Source: Pedobacter sp. JY14-1 (lineage in GTDB: Bacteria; Bacteroidota; Bacteroidia; Sphingobacteriales; Sphingobacteriaceae). Taken from it: a stretch of DNA of 64,000 bases. The DNA is taken from positions 472,475 through 536,474 of the forward strand of contig NZ_JARJHU010000003.1 in assembly GCF_029269825.1 (NCBI RefSeq), in the 5' to 3' direction. The stretch's first letter is position 1. Each line of letters begins with the position of its first letter. Under the pieces are notes generated by a model. The model saw nothing but the letters and a program-made list of their open reading frames with translations. It did not search any database and was not told the DNA's origin. Of this stretch, positions 1-7,241 are shown one piece after another. Position numbers and translations under genes: made by a program.

Positions 1-26
1 GAAATTAATCGATCTGTCCAGCAAAG

Positions 27-101
27 TGGGAGATACTGGGTTCGAACCAGTGACCCCCTGCTTGTAAGGCAGGTGCTCTGAACCAGCTGAGCTAATCTCC
101 C
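27..101 (-). tRNA. tRNA-Val (anticodon TAC)
   Basis: On the minus strand this folds as a complete 75-nt tRNA. The acceptor arms GGGAGAT and ATCTCCC pair perfectly. T8 and A9 precede a D stem, the anticodon stem is CCTGC/GCAGG with the 7-nt loop CTTACAA, and a TTCGAAC T-loop follows. The anticodon TAC reads GTA, hence valine. The discriminator base is A, and the 3' CCA is not encoded in the genome, so it must be added after transcription. Confidence 0.95.
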
Positions 102-181
102 CTGATTTGGGACTGCAAATATACAGCCTTAAATCATTTATGCAAAAAAAGATCATTTTTTTTAAGAAGCATTATGGAAGC

Positions 182-907
182 TCAGGAAAGCACTTCTTCC
201 AGCACCTGGTGGGAACGGATCTCGCCAAAGGAAGCCGTATGTAATCTAAAGTAGATCAGAATTTTTTCCAGCAGGTGCCTTCTCATTTTATTACCGGTCC
301 TTATTTCCGTTATCCTTTCAAAGGGCAGGCTGTAGAGCGAAATGAACAAAAGTGCGTCTTCCTGTTCCAGGTAATTCGGGTGCACGGGAACGGCAGACCT
401 GAACTCGCCTTCCTGCAGATCAAAGTAACTGTCCCCGCTACGGGCCTGCGCATGCGGCGCAAACCCAAGGAACCGGGACAGTTTCAGCAGGAAAGACAGG
501 TGAAAGTTTACACTGGCCTCGCCACATTCGTCAAACCAGCAAACCGAGTTGTAAATAAATTCGAACAAATGCTCATCCGCCGACTGCTGCCTGATGCTCT
601 TATACAATACCTCATTCAGGAAGATCGTCATCGTGCTTTTGATCATGTCATATGGAATGGTCCTGAGCACAGGAAAGGGACGGGCTTCCCTGAGCCGTTG
701 CAAGTTAGAGCCAGGTTTGTGATATACCACCATATCTATCAGGTGCAGCGGTTGCAGCATATTCATGCTGATCTTTGCCTTAGGTTTCCTCACGCCATTG
801 ATCAGGTAAGACTGGATGCCGAACTTTTCAGTAAAGACTTGCACGATCACACTGGTGTCGCCGTAGAGCGTGGTCTTGAGTACGATTCCCCTGGTTTTAT
901 GTAACAT
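182..907 (-). CDS. recO: DNA repair protein RecO
   Basis: 241-aa protein of the RecO family, which helps load RecA onto SSB-coated single strands in the RecF pathway of recombinational repair. The N-terminal OB-fold begins with HKTRGIVLKTTLYGD, a typical RecO start. The rest is the helical C-terminal domain; the four-cysteine zinc site of some RecO proteins is not evident, as is common in Bacteroidota. The frame is open 39 codons further upstream, but the Met at 907 gives the conserved N-terminus and usual length. The gene directly follows tRNA-Val on the same strand. Confidence 0.92.
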   Translation of the reverse strand: MLHKTRGIVLKTTLYGDTSVIVQVFTEKFGIQSYLINGVRKPKAKISMNMLQPLHLIDMVVYHKPGSNLQRLREARPFPVLRTIPYDMIKSTMTIFLNEVLYKSIRQQSADEHLFEFIYNSVCWFDECGEASVNFHLSFLLKLSRFLGFAPHAQARSGDSYFDLQEGEFRSAVPVHPNYLEQEDALLFISLYSLPFERITEIRTGNKMRRHLLEKILIYFRLHTASFGEIRSHQVLEEVLS

Positions 908-935
908 ATCCCGTCTTATGTGGTAATACCGGTAC

Positions 936-1256
936 TCAACCGGTCTCGCCTTCAAACTTCCAGACCACCACAGCCCTTCCGTTTTTAACATGGCCCAGGG
1001 GCTCCCCGTTCTCATAATGGACAAACCTGATCCCGATACCCGGTGCTGCCTTTTTCTTCACCACAAAATACACCAGCAGGCACTGCATCCAGTTTTCTGC
1101 CGAAAGTCTGTCTTTCCACAGCTGCGGGTACACCCGTACCTCATTGCCCGTGATCTTCAGCAGGTGCTTTGCTTCTAAGGCCGATACGTTGGCAAGTATC
1201 TTCGCCGTTTGCTCTGCTTTGTTCCCTGCCTGATGTACCTTCTTCTTCGCGTACAT
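936..1256 (-). CDS. conserved hypothetical protein, 106 aa
   Basis: A small basic protein of unknown function. It begins with a Lys/Gln-rich helix and ends in a predicted beta-rich part with several aromatic residues. No signal peptide, membrane segment or catalytic motif can be seen. It lies between the DUF2130 gene (2 nt away, on the same strand) and recO, so it is probably co-transcribed with both. The frame is longer than the antisense alternatives here and its composition matches neighbouring genes. I do not recognise a family. Confidence 0.65.
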   Translation of the reverse strand: MYAKKKVHQAGNKAEQTAKILANVSALEAKHLLKITGNEVRVYPQLWKDRLSAENWMQCLLVYFVVKKKAAPGIGIRFVHYENGEPLGHVKNGRAVVVWKFEGETG

Positions 1257-1258
1257 AA

Positions 1259-2542
1259 TTAGTCCAGCAGCAAGGTATCGTCTTCATCTGTAAGGCTGAG
1301 CTGGATATTGTCGGTCCCGGCGATCCCTTCAATGGAGCCCCGGATGTGCGCCGCGTTCAGCAAGACCTTTTCCAGTTGTTTTTCCCTGGCCTTCCAGAGC
1401 TTTTCCATGGCATCGCGTTCCCTTTGTATGGATAGTTTCATGCTCATGAAGCCTTCGCGTATGGCCTTCCACTGTTCCGAAAATTCGTTGCTGGTCAGGT
1501 AATCATACAGCATATGCATTTTGTCGCCTTTGTTCTCCTGCGATTTTGCCGCACTGTAGAGTTTCATGATCCCGTCGCGCAGGATATAGGCTACGGCCTT
1601 TACCTCGTCGAAGGAACAGATCCACACGCCGTCGCGCTCCCCGAAGCAATCCATGCCTTTGGGATAGCACTGGGTAACGATCACTGCCACATCCACGCCC
1701 ATGCCCCGCATGTCCTTTTTCAGTTTTTCGATCCATTCCACCGAAAACTCCTTAGTGCGCTTGCTCTCATAAATGATACGCCCGCATTCCTGGCCGAACT
1801 GGTTCCGCACCAGGTGTACACAGTCTGCACCGCGTACGCCCTTGCCAACTTCCGTGATCAGGTCAAAAGGGAAGGAATTGCGCAGCAGTTCTTCCAGGAT
1901 CAGCTCCTGCACCTCGCCCTGCAATTGCATAGAGCCTTGTTCGGCCTTACGCTTCATTTCTTCTGCCAATTTCTTCTGGTCTTCCAGTTGTTTCTCCAAT
2001 TCTTTTACCCGGAGTTGATGCTCTGTTTCCCGGATACTGTTTTTTTCCGCTTCCTGTTTCCTGATCTGCTCCGTCATTTCCATCCGCTGCTCCTGGAGCT
2101 TGCGCTGAACCTGGAGCTCAAGCTCTTCTTCCTTCTTCTTCATTTCCTGCTCTTTGCGGAGAAAGTCCAGCTCACGCGCCCTGGCCAGTTTCAGCCGTTC
2201 TTCGTTTTCCTTATTGGCCTCGTCTGCCATTCGCAGCTTGTTCTCAAAGTCACTGGCAATGCGTTTCCTCAGGTCCTCTTCCATGGTTTCTCTCAGCAGT
2301 TTTTTTTCCTCGGCCAGTTTTTGCTCGTAGGCCAGGGCCTGCTGTTTCTGCTGCTGCTCAAACGCCGCCTCCCGCTGCTTCTGCTGTGCTGCAAACTCAT
2401 TCTGCTTTTTTGCAAACTCTTCTTCCTTCTGTTTGGTAAAGGAAAGCATCTTTTCCCTCAGGTCTCTTTTATATTCCTCTGCCATCACTTCCTCAATGGG
2501 AAATGTATGCGCACAGTTCGGACACTTTATCTCTGTTGACAT
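1259..2542 (-). CDS. DUF2130 domain protein (zinc-ribbon, coiled coil, nuclease-like)
   Basis: 427 aa. The N-terminus has one CPNC pair (C7, C10) resembling half of a zinc ribbon. Residues about 25-205 are a long coiled coil rich in Glu, Lys and Gln. The C-terminal half carries the DUF2130 fold, with the signature around YESKRTKEFS and the block VDVAVIVTQCYPKGM. DUF2130 has been likened to RmuC/PD-(D/E)XK nucleases, and the E-x-K pattern here fits that, but activity is unproven. The gene sits between the metal regulator (9 nt away) and the small hypothetical gene, in an apparent minus-strand operon. Confidence 0.85.
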   Translation of the reverse strand: MSTEIKCPNCAHTFPIEEVMAEEYKRDLREKMLSFTKQKEEEFAKKQNEFAAQQKQREAAFEQQQKQQALAYEQKLAEEKKLLRETMEEDLRKRIASDFENKLRMADEANKENEERLKLARARELDFLRKEQEMKKKEEELELQVQRKLQEQRMEMTEQIRKQEAEKNSIRETEHQLRVKELEKQLEDQKKLAEEMKRKAEQGSMQLQGEVQELILEELLRNSFPFDLITEVGKGVRGADCVHLVRNQFGQECGRIIYESKRTKEFSVEWIEKLKKDMRGMGVDVAVIVTQCYPKGMDCFGERDGVWICSFDEVKAVAYILRDGIMKLYSAAKSQENKGDKMHMLYDYLTSNEFSEQWKAIREGFMSMKLSIQRERDAMEKLWKAREKQLEKVLLNAAHIRGSIEGIAGTDNIQLSLTDEDDTLLLD

Positions 2543-2551
2543 CTTCTCAGG

Positions 2552-3217
2552 CTATAATTTTTGAACAAACAAACTCTCCGCAAACTTCATGGACACGCTC
2601 CTCGGCTCGCCTTCGCCGATCGCGATATACATAGAACCGTCAAAATCGATCACCTCCTTTATCTTCAGCCGGGTGCCGATGCGCACCTTCAGTTTTTCCA
2701 GGTATTGCAGGAACATTGCCGAGGTATCCTTCACGGAAGCCACAGTACAAGTATCTCCCTCCTGCAGTTCCGAAAGCAGCGTCCTGGTAATTTCCGGCAT
2801 TTCCCCGTTCGCTTTCGGTATCGGGTCACCATGCGGGTCAAACTGCGGGAAGCCCAGAAGCTCTTCCAGTTTATCTACCAGTTTCTGCGACTGAATATGT
2901 TCCAGTTGCTCCGCCACTTCGTGTACCTCGTCCCAGCTGAAATCCAGCTTTTCGCAAAGAAAGGTCTCCCACAGGCGGTGCTTCCTCAAAATAACCATGG
3001 CGCTCTTCTTCCCCATTTCCGTCAGCAGTATCTTCCCGTATTTCTTATAAGATACCAGCTCCTTTTCCTTAAGTTTCTTTAGCATATCGGTTGCCGTGGC
3101 CGGTTTAACCCCCAGATAAGCAGCCATTTCATTGGTTCCGGTCTCGGGTTTGTCCTCGTTCTGGAAGCTCAGTTTCAGCAGTGCTTTCAGATAGTTTTCT
3201 TCAGTGTACGATAGCAT
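2552..3217 (-). CDS. DtxR/MntR-family metal-dependent transcriptional regulator
   Basis: 221 aa in three parts. A winged helix (about residues 1-70, with ENYLKALLKLS and an HTH around VKPATATDMLKKLKEKELV) is followed by a metal-binding dimerisation domain (HRLWETFLCEKLDFSWDEVH and AEQLEHI) and a C-terminal FeoA/SH3-like domain (about 150-221). The family binds DNA when loaded with Fe(II) or Mn(II) and represses uptake genes. It is divergent from a TonB-dependent receptor, and a 14-bp perfect palindrome in the shared region is a natural binding site. Whether it senses Mn or Fe cannot be told from sequence alone. Confidence 0.9.
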   Translation of the reverse strand: MLSYTEENYLKALLKLSFQNEDKPETGTNEMAAYLGVKPATATDMLKKLKEKELVSYKKYGKILLTEMGKKSAMVILRKHRLWETFLCEKLDFSWDEVHEVAEQLEHIQSQKLVDKLEELLGFPQFDPHGDPIPKANGEMPEITRTLLSELQEGDTCTVASVKDTSAMFLQYLEKLKVRIGTRLKIKEVIDFDGSMYIAIGEGEPRSVSMKFAESLFVQKL

Positions 3218-3276
3218 ACTACAAACTTAACCCAAAATCTTAGCTAAAGCAACAGTATAATATTTGTCAAATAATA

Positions 3277-3308
3277 TTTGTTAGATTAATCTAACTTATA
3301 TAGTTTTG
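3277..3308 (+). promoter_or_regulatory. Bacteroidota-type promoter of the TonB receptor gene
   Basis: A TTTG at 3277-3280 and TAGTTTTG at 3301-3308 are separated by 20 nt. This is an exact match to the Bacteroidota sigma-A consensus TTTG-N19/20-TAnnTTTG. The start codon follows 25 nt downstream at 3334. Confidence 0.7.
3281..3294. promoter_or_regulatory. putative DtxR/MntR-type operator palindrome
   Basis: TTAGATTAATCTAA is a perfect 14-bp palindrome. It resembles known DtxR/IdeR/MntR operators built from TTAGG-type half sites. It lies exactly between the -33 and -7 elements of the receptor promoter, so a bound repressor would block RNA polymerase. A related half site, GTTAGATAAA, lies at 3325-3334. 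Confidence 0.65.
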
Positions 3309-3333
3309 TGTTGTTAAAAATCAAGTTAGATAA

Positions 3334-5370
3334 ATGAAGAAAACTTTAGCTTTCCTGGTATTCTCTGTCCCTTGTCTGGTTGCGCTTGCCCAGGAGCCAC
3401 TGCCTGAAAAGGCAGATACCAGTAAGAAGGACCTTAACGAAGTCGTCGTCACGGGAACGCTCAAAGAAGTAAGGCGCCTGGAAAGCCCGGTCCCTGTAGA
3501 GGTCTATACACATAGCTACCTAAGAAAAAACCCTACCCCAAACCTTTTTGAGGCGCTGCAAAACATCAATGGCGTAAGGCCCCAGCTCAATTGTAATATT
3601 TGTAATACCGGCGATATCCACATCAACGGACTCGAAGGTCCATATACGATGGTACTGATCGACGGAATGCCCATCGTCAGCAGTTTGTCCAGTGTCTATG
3701 GCTTGTCTGGCATTCCCAGTTCGCTCGTAGAACAGATAGAGATCGTCAAGGGGCCGGCCTCCTCACTGTACGGCAGTGAGGCTGTAGGCGGTCTTATCAA
3801 CGTCATTACCAAAAAGGCAGATAAGGCCCCGGTGTTCTCCGCCGATGTATTTACAACCAGTTACCAGGAACACAATTCCGACATCGGAATCCGGCTCCGG
3901 CCTTTCTCCGGGGCCACGGTACTTACCGGTATTAATTATTTTAAATATGGCAACCCCGAAGACCGCAATCATGACCACTTTACAGATGTCACGCTGCAGG
4001 ACAGGATATCTGTCTTCCAGAAGTGGGATTTCAGACGCAAGGAGGGTCGCCTGTTTACGCTCGGCGCCCGCTATATGTACGAAGACCGCTGGGGCGGGGA
4101 GATGAACTGGAACAAGTCTTACCGTGGCGGCGACCAGGTCTATGGCGAAAGTATTTTTACAGGCCGCTGGGAGCTGATCGGCAATTATCAGCTGCCGGTC
4201 AGTGAAAAGCTCCTGTTCTCGTTTTCCTGGAACAGGCACGACCAGGACAGCCGCTACGGGACCACCTCCTATATCGCCACGCAGCAGATCGCATTCGGGC
4301 AGCTTACCTGGGACAAGCAGCTTGGCGCGCATGACCTCCTTGCGGGCATTGCGCTGAGGTACACATTTTATGACGACAATACGCCTGCTACCACCAGGCT
4401 CAACCAGTCCCTGAACCAGCACACCTGGCTGCCCGGATTTTTCATGCAGGACGAGATCCGGTTATCAGATGCACATCGCCTCCTGGCAGGGTTCCGCTAT
4501 GATCATAATTCCGTGCACGGTTCTATCTTTACGCCCCGGGCCGCCTGGAAATGGAACATCGATGAAAATAACATCCTCAGACTTAATGCCGGCACTGGTT
4601 TCCGGGTGGTCAACCTCTTTACCGAAGACCATGCGGCGCTTACCGGCGCCCGCAGTGTCGAGATCACAGGCCGGCTCCATCCCGAAAAAACCTATAACAT
4701 CAACTTCAATTACCTCAAAAAGATCTATACCTCAGGGCAGGTTTTCATCGGTTCCGAAACTTCTGTATTCTATACCCATTTCAATAACCGGATTATCGGT
4801 GATTTCGATACCGACCCGGGCAAGATCATTTACAGTAACCTGGATGGCTATGCCGTCAGCAAAGGGATCAGCACCAATATCGACCTCACTTTCCCTGCCG
4901 GATTAAAGTTTATCGTTGGGGCTACTTATCAGGATGTCGCTACGGTGGAACATGGCCGGAAGGTACAGCAGATCCTGACCGAGCGGTTTTCGGCCAACTG
5001 GGCCGTTAGCTATAAAGTTAAGCCCCTTAAACTGGGAATCGACTATACCGGCAACCTGTACAGCCCTATGCGTCTGCCACTGGCCGGCGAACTGGACCCA
5101 CGTAAGCCTTATTCCCCATTCTGGAGTATACAGAATATACAACTCACCTATTCTGGTTTCAGGCGCTTCGAAATCTACGGGGGTATCAAGAACCTGCTCA
5201 ACTGGACACCGAACCGAGGCAATCCGTTTATCATTGCCCGTACCGGAGACCCCTTCAACAAGACCCCGGACCAGAACAATCCTTATCAGCTTAGCTTCGA
5301 CCCCAGTTATGTCTACGGGCCCAACCAGAATATCCGGGCTTTTCTGGGGCTCAGATTGACAATCCAATGA
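3334..5370 (+). CDS. TonB-dependent outer-membrane receptor (probable metal/siderophore uptake)
   Basis: 678 aa with an N-terminal signal peptide (cleavage near ALAQ), a plug domain (about 35-155) and a beta-barrel to the C-terminus, which ends in an aromatic-rich strand. Plug motifs such as LIDGMPIVS and IEIVKGPASSLYGSEAVGG are clear. There is no CarboxypepD_reg domain, so it is a classical uptake receptor rather than a SusC homologue. The plug has an unusual NCNICNTGD segment with two Cys in CxxC spacing. The DtxR-type operator in its promoter and the divergent regulator suggest metal-controlled uptake; the substrate is not known. Confidence 0.9.
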   Translation: MKKTLAFLVFSVPCLVALAQEPLPEKADTSKKDLNEVVVTGTLKEVRRLESPVPVEVYTHSYLRKNPTPNLFEALQNINGVRPQLNCNICNTGDIHINGLEGPYTMVLIDGMPIVSSLSSVYGLSGIPSSLVEQIEIVKGPASSLYGSEAVGGLINVITKKADKAPVFSADVFTTSYQEHNSDIGIRLRPFSGATVLTGINYFKYGNPEDRNHDHFTDVTLQDRISVFQKWDFRRKEGRLFTLGARYMYEDRWGGEMNWNKSYRGGDQVYGESIFTGRWELIGNYQLPVSEKLLFSFSWNRHDQDSRYGTTSYIATQQIAFGQLTWDKQLGAHDLLAGIALRYTFYDDNTPATTRLNQSLNQHTWLPGFFMQDEIRLSDAHRLLAGFRYDHNSVHGSIFTPRAAWKWNIDENNILRLNAGTGFRVVNLFTEDHAALTGARSVEITGRLHPEKTYNINFNYLKKIYTSGQVFIGSETSVFYTHFNNRIIGDFDTDPGKIIYSNLDGYAVSKGISTNIDLTFPAGLKFIVGATYQDVATVEHGRKVQQILTERFSANWAVSYKVKPLKLGIDYTGNLYSPMRLPLAGELDPRKPYSPFWSIQNIQLTYSGFRRFEIYGGIKNLLNWTPNRGNPFIIARTGDPFNKTPDQNNPYQLSFDPSYVYGPNQNIRAFLGLRLTIQ

Positions 5371-5406
5371 TAGCTTTGTTTTCCATAAATCCCTTAACTT
5401 TATGGC

Positions 5407-6549
5407 ATGAGCTATCTATCCACCTACCAGGCAGCAAAGCATATTGCGCCCAAAGTCGAAGCCATCTTTGCCGCGCACCTGGCCGCGGCAAGGGAAAACG
5501 GGGAAGAGGACCTGGCGCCCCTGCCTGCAGCGGACGTGGTAGAAGCCATTTTAGATGCTACTTTCTGGGCAAGCCTGCGCAAGGAAGAAGGGCATTCTCC
5601 AAAAATATCGCTGGCTTACCTGCCACCTCAGCAGGCCGGTAATCCTTTGCTGTTCAAGCACCATTTCAAGCTCAATCCCGGCATACTTACCAAACTGGCC
5701 CCCGGCATAGAACGTCCCGGCATCCACCTTGGGATCTGGTCAGATGAAGACGGGCTTTACATCTGGGGGACGACGGTCAGTATTCCCAATTTTTGTTTTG
5801 TCGTTGATGTTTCGGAACCTGCGCTGCTCGTCATTAAGCACCGCAGGATCTATGGCTTCGGTAAATTCACCAACGTTGCAGTGCTGAAGGGTGACCAGGT
5901 GAAAATGGTTGACAGCCTCAGTGCCGGCATTCCTGATTGTCCGCCGATGCTCCTTTCGCTGCTTGACCTTACTGCACCTTCGTACTGGAACGATTCGGTT
6001 AACGTGCTCATCCAGCTTGCGGTCTCCATGCGCGCACATGGAAGGGGAGGTACGCTGCTGGTTGTGAACAATGAAAGCAGTAACTGGCTGCAGTCTATCA
6101 TTAAGCCTGTACAGTATTATGTACAGCCTTCATTCAATGGCCTGGCCAAATTGCTCGGACAGGACCGGAAGGATGCCAGTCAGATCTTTTGGCAGACTGC
6201 ACTAAAGCGCGAAATAGATCACCTTGCGGGGCTTACCGCTGTAGACGGTGCCACCGTGATCGGTAATAACTACGAACTGCTGGCCTTCGGCGCCAAGATC
6301 GGAAGGGCTAAGGGAAAGGACAATATCGATGAGATCGCTTTTTCTGAACCTATCCTCGGAGGCGAAGCCGTTGTGATTCATCCCTCCAGGATAGGAGGGA
6401 CAAGGCACCTTTCTGCCGCGCAATTCGTCCATGACCAGCGCGACGCTACTGCCCTGGTAGCCTCACAGGACGGACATTTTACGATTTATGCATGGTCGCC
6501 CAGCCAGGAGCGGGTGCAGGCCCACAGGATCGATACGCTGCTGTTATAA
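5407..6549 (+). CDS. putative DACNV sensor protein (diadenylate-cyclase-like domain)
   Basis: 380 aa, soluble, no signal peptide. The C-terminal 110 residues resemble the DisA_N/DAC nucleotide cyclase fold: a DGA motif (280-282) is followed about 50 residues later by GGTRH (330-334), corresponding to DGA and RHR of diadenylate cyclases. Here the third residue of RHR is Leu (RHL), so c-di-AMP synthesis is doubtful and a sensor role is likely. The first 270 residues are probably the DACNV N-terminal region. It starts 37 nt after the TonB receptor and may be co-transcribed. The family assignment is from memory of the motifs. Confidence 0.7.
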   Translation: MSYLSTYQAAKHIAPKVEAIFAAHLAAARENGEEDLAPLPAADVVEAILDATFWASLRKEEGHSPKISLAYLPPQQAGNPLLFKHHFKLNPGILTKLAPGIERPGIHLGIWSDEDGLYIWGTTVSIPNFCFVVDVSEPALLVIKHRRIYGFGKFTNVAVLKGDQVKMVDSLSAGIPDCPPMLLSLLDLTAPSYWNDSVNVLIQLAVSMRAHGRGGTLLVVNNESSNWLQSIIKPVQYYVQPSFNGLAKLLGQDRKDASQIFWQTALKREIDHLAGLTAVDGATVIGNNYELLAFGAKIGRAKGKDNIDEIAFSEPILGGEAVVIHPSRIGGTRHLSAAQFVHDQRDATALVASQDGHFTIYAWSPSQERVQAHRIDTLLL

Positions 6550-6574
6550 ATCCCTTCAGGGAGCAGCTAAAAAA

Positions 6575-6739
6575 TCAGGAAAAGATAATTGCCGCTACGA
6601 TCACAACCAGGAACAGGATGATCATCACCATCCTGTCACCGGCAATACATTGCGCTCTGGTCAGCTTCTTCGGTGCAGCGGTCTCTGCCTTTTGCCTGGC
6701 AAAAAGCGGAGCGACAGTATGATGAAGTTTGATTAACAT
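6575..6739 (-). CDS. small tail-anchored membrane protein, 54 aa
   Basis: A 54-codon frame that starts with ATG at 6739 and ends with TGA at 6575. The first 35 residues are hydrophilic and basic (ARQKAETAAPKKLTRAQC). The last 18 (MVMIILFLVVIVAAIIF) form one transmembrane helix with only a serine after it, so it looks like a C-terminally anchored peptide. It is convergent with the DACNV gene. The clean amphipathic/hydrophobic division argues that it is real. The function is unknown. Confidence 0.6.
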   Translation of the reverse strand: MLIKLHHTVAPLFARQKAETAAPKKLTRAQCIAGDRMVMIILFLVVIVAAIIFS

Positions 6740-6852
6740 AGGTAGATGTGTTTTGCAGATGTTTGAATATCAGTACAAAAGGCAAGCCATATGCTTTGGT
6801 TTCTGTGGAAATGTGGATAACTTTTTGGTAGTCTGTCCTTAGTCTGCAAAAT

Positions 6853-6887
6853 TTATATAGTACTATGTATTGCATATTACTATATAA
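6853..6887. promoter_or_regulatory. inverted repeat upstream of padR (putative PadR operator)
   Basis: TTATATAGTA (6853-6862) and TACTATATAA (6878-6887) are perfect 10-bp inverted arms with a 15-nt spacer. They overlap the -33 region of the padR promoter. PadR regulators commonly repress their own operon through such AT-rich dyads. Confidence 0.6.
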
Positions 6888-6901
6888 AGCATATATCTTT
6901 G
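6869..6901 (+). promoter_or_regulatory. Bacteroidota-type promoter of padR-pspC
   Basis: TATCTTTG at 6894-6901 matches the TAnnTTTG -7 element. ATTG at 6869-6872 is a near match to the -33 element with a 21-nt spacer. The ATG follows 7 nt after the -7 box, so the mRNA would have almost no leader. Confidence 0.5.
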
Positions 6902-6908
6902 TAATGTT

Positions 6909-7241
6909 ATGATAGCAGAAAATACACAAACCCAAATGCGTAAGGGGATACTGGAGTACTGTGTGCTCCTGATCATCTCCCGGGGGCAGATCTACGCTTC
7001 CGACATTATCGCCGAATTAAAGTCTGCACGCCTGCTTGTGGTGGAAGGCACGCTTTATCCCCTGCTTACCCGATTGAAGAACAACGGCCTGCTCAGTTAC
7101 AACTGGGTAGAGTCCAGTTCGGGGCCTCCGCGCAAATATTATATCCTTACCGAAGAAGGACGTCAGATACTGGGTCAGCTCGATGCCACCTGGCAGGAGC
7201 TTTCCTATGCGATTGAAACCTCTAAAACCAAGAAATCATGA
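6909..7241 (+). CDS. PadR-family transcriptional regulator
   Basis: 110 aa, a compact PadR winged helix. It has the family hallmarks: KGILEYCVLLIISRGQIYAS, then VVEGTLYPLLTRLKNNGLL (recognition helix and wing) and GPPRKYYILTEEGRQIL. It overlaps the following PspC gene by 4 nt (ATGA), so the two are translationally coupled. PadR-PspC pairs in Bacteroidota are thought to respond to envelope stress. The dyad at 6853-6887 suggests autoregulation. Confidence 0.92.
   Translation: MIAENTQTQMRKGILEYCVLLIISRGQIYASDIIAELKSARLLVVEGTLYPLLTRLKNNGLLSYNWVESSSGPPRKYYILTEEGRQILGQLDATWQELSYAIETSKTKKS

Noticed and set aside
144-163. A-run and T-run hairpin downstream of recO
   Set aside because: Only A/T pairs around GATCA with no GC stem. 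It could be a weak terminator, but the evidence is too thin.
1514-2539. 341-codon open frame on the plus strand
   Set aside because: It lies antisense to the DUF2130 gene. The Leu/Phe-rich sequence is the mirror of the Glu/Lys coiled coil, not a real protein.
6492-6736. Plus-strand frames of 76-82 codons overlapping the end of the DACNV gene
   Set aside because: They have no family likeness, and the minus-strand 54-aa frame explains the region better.
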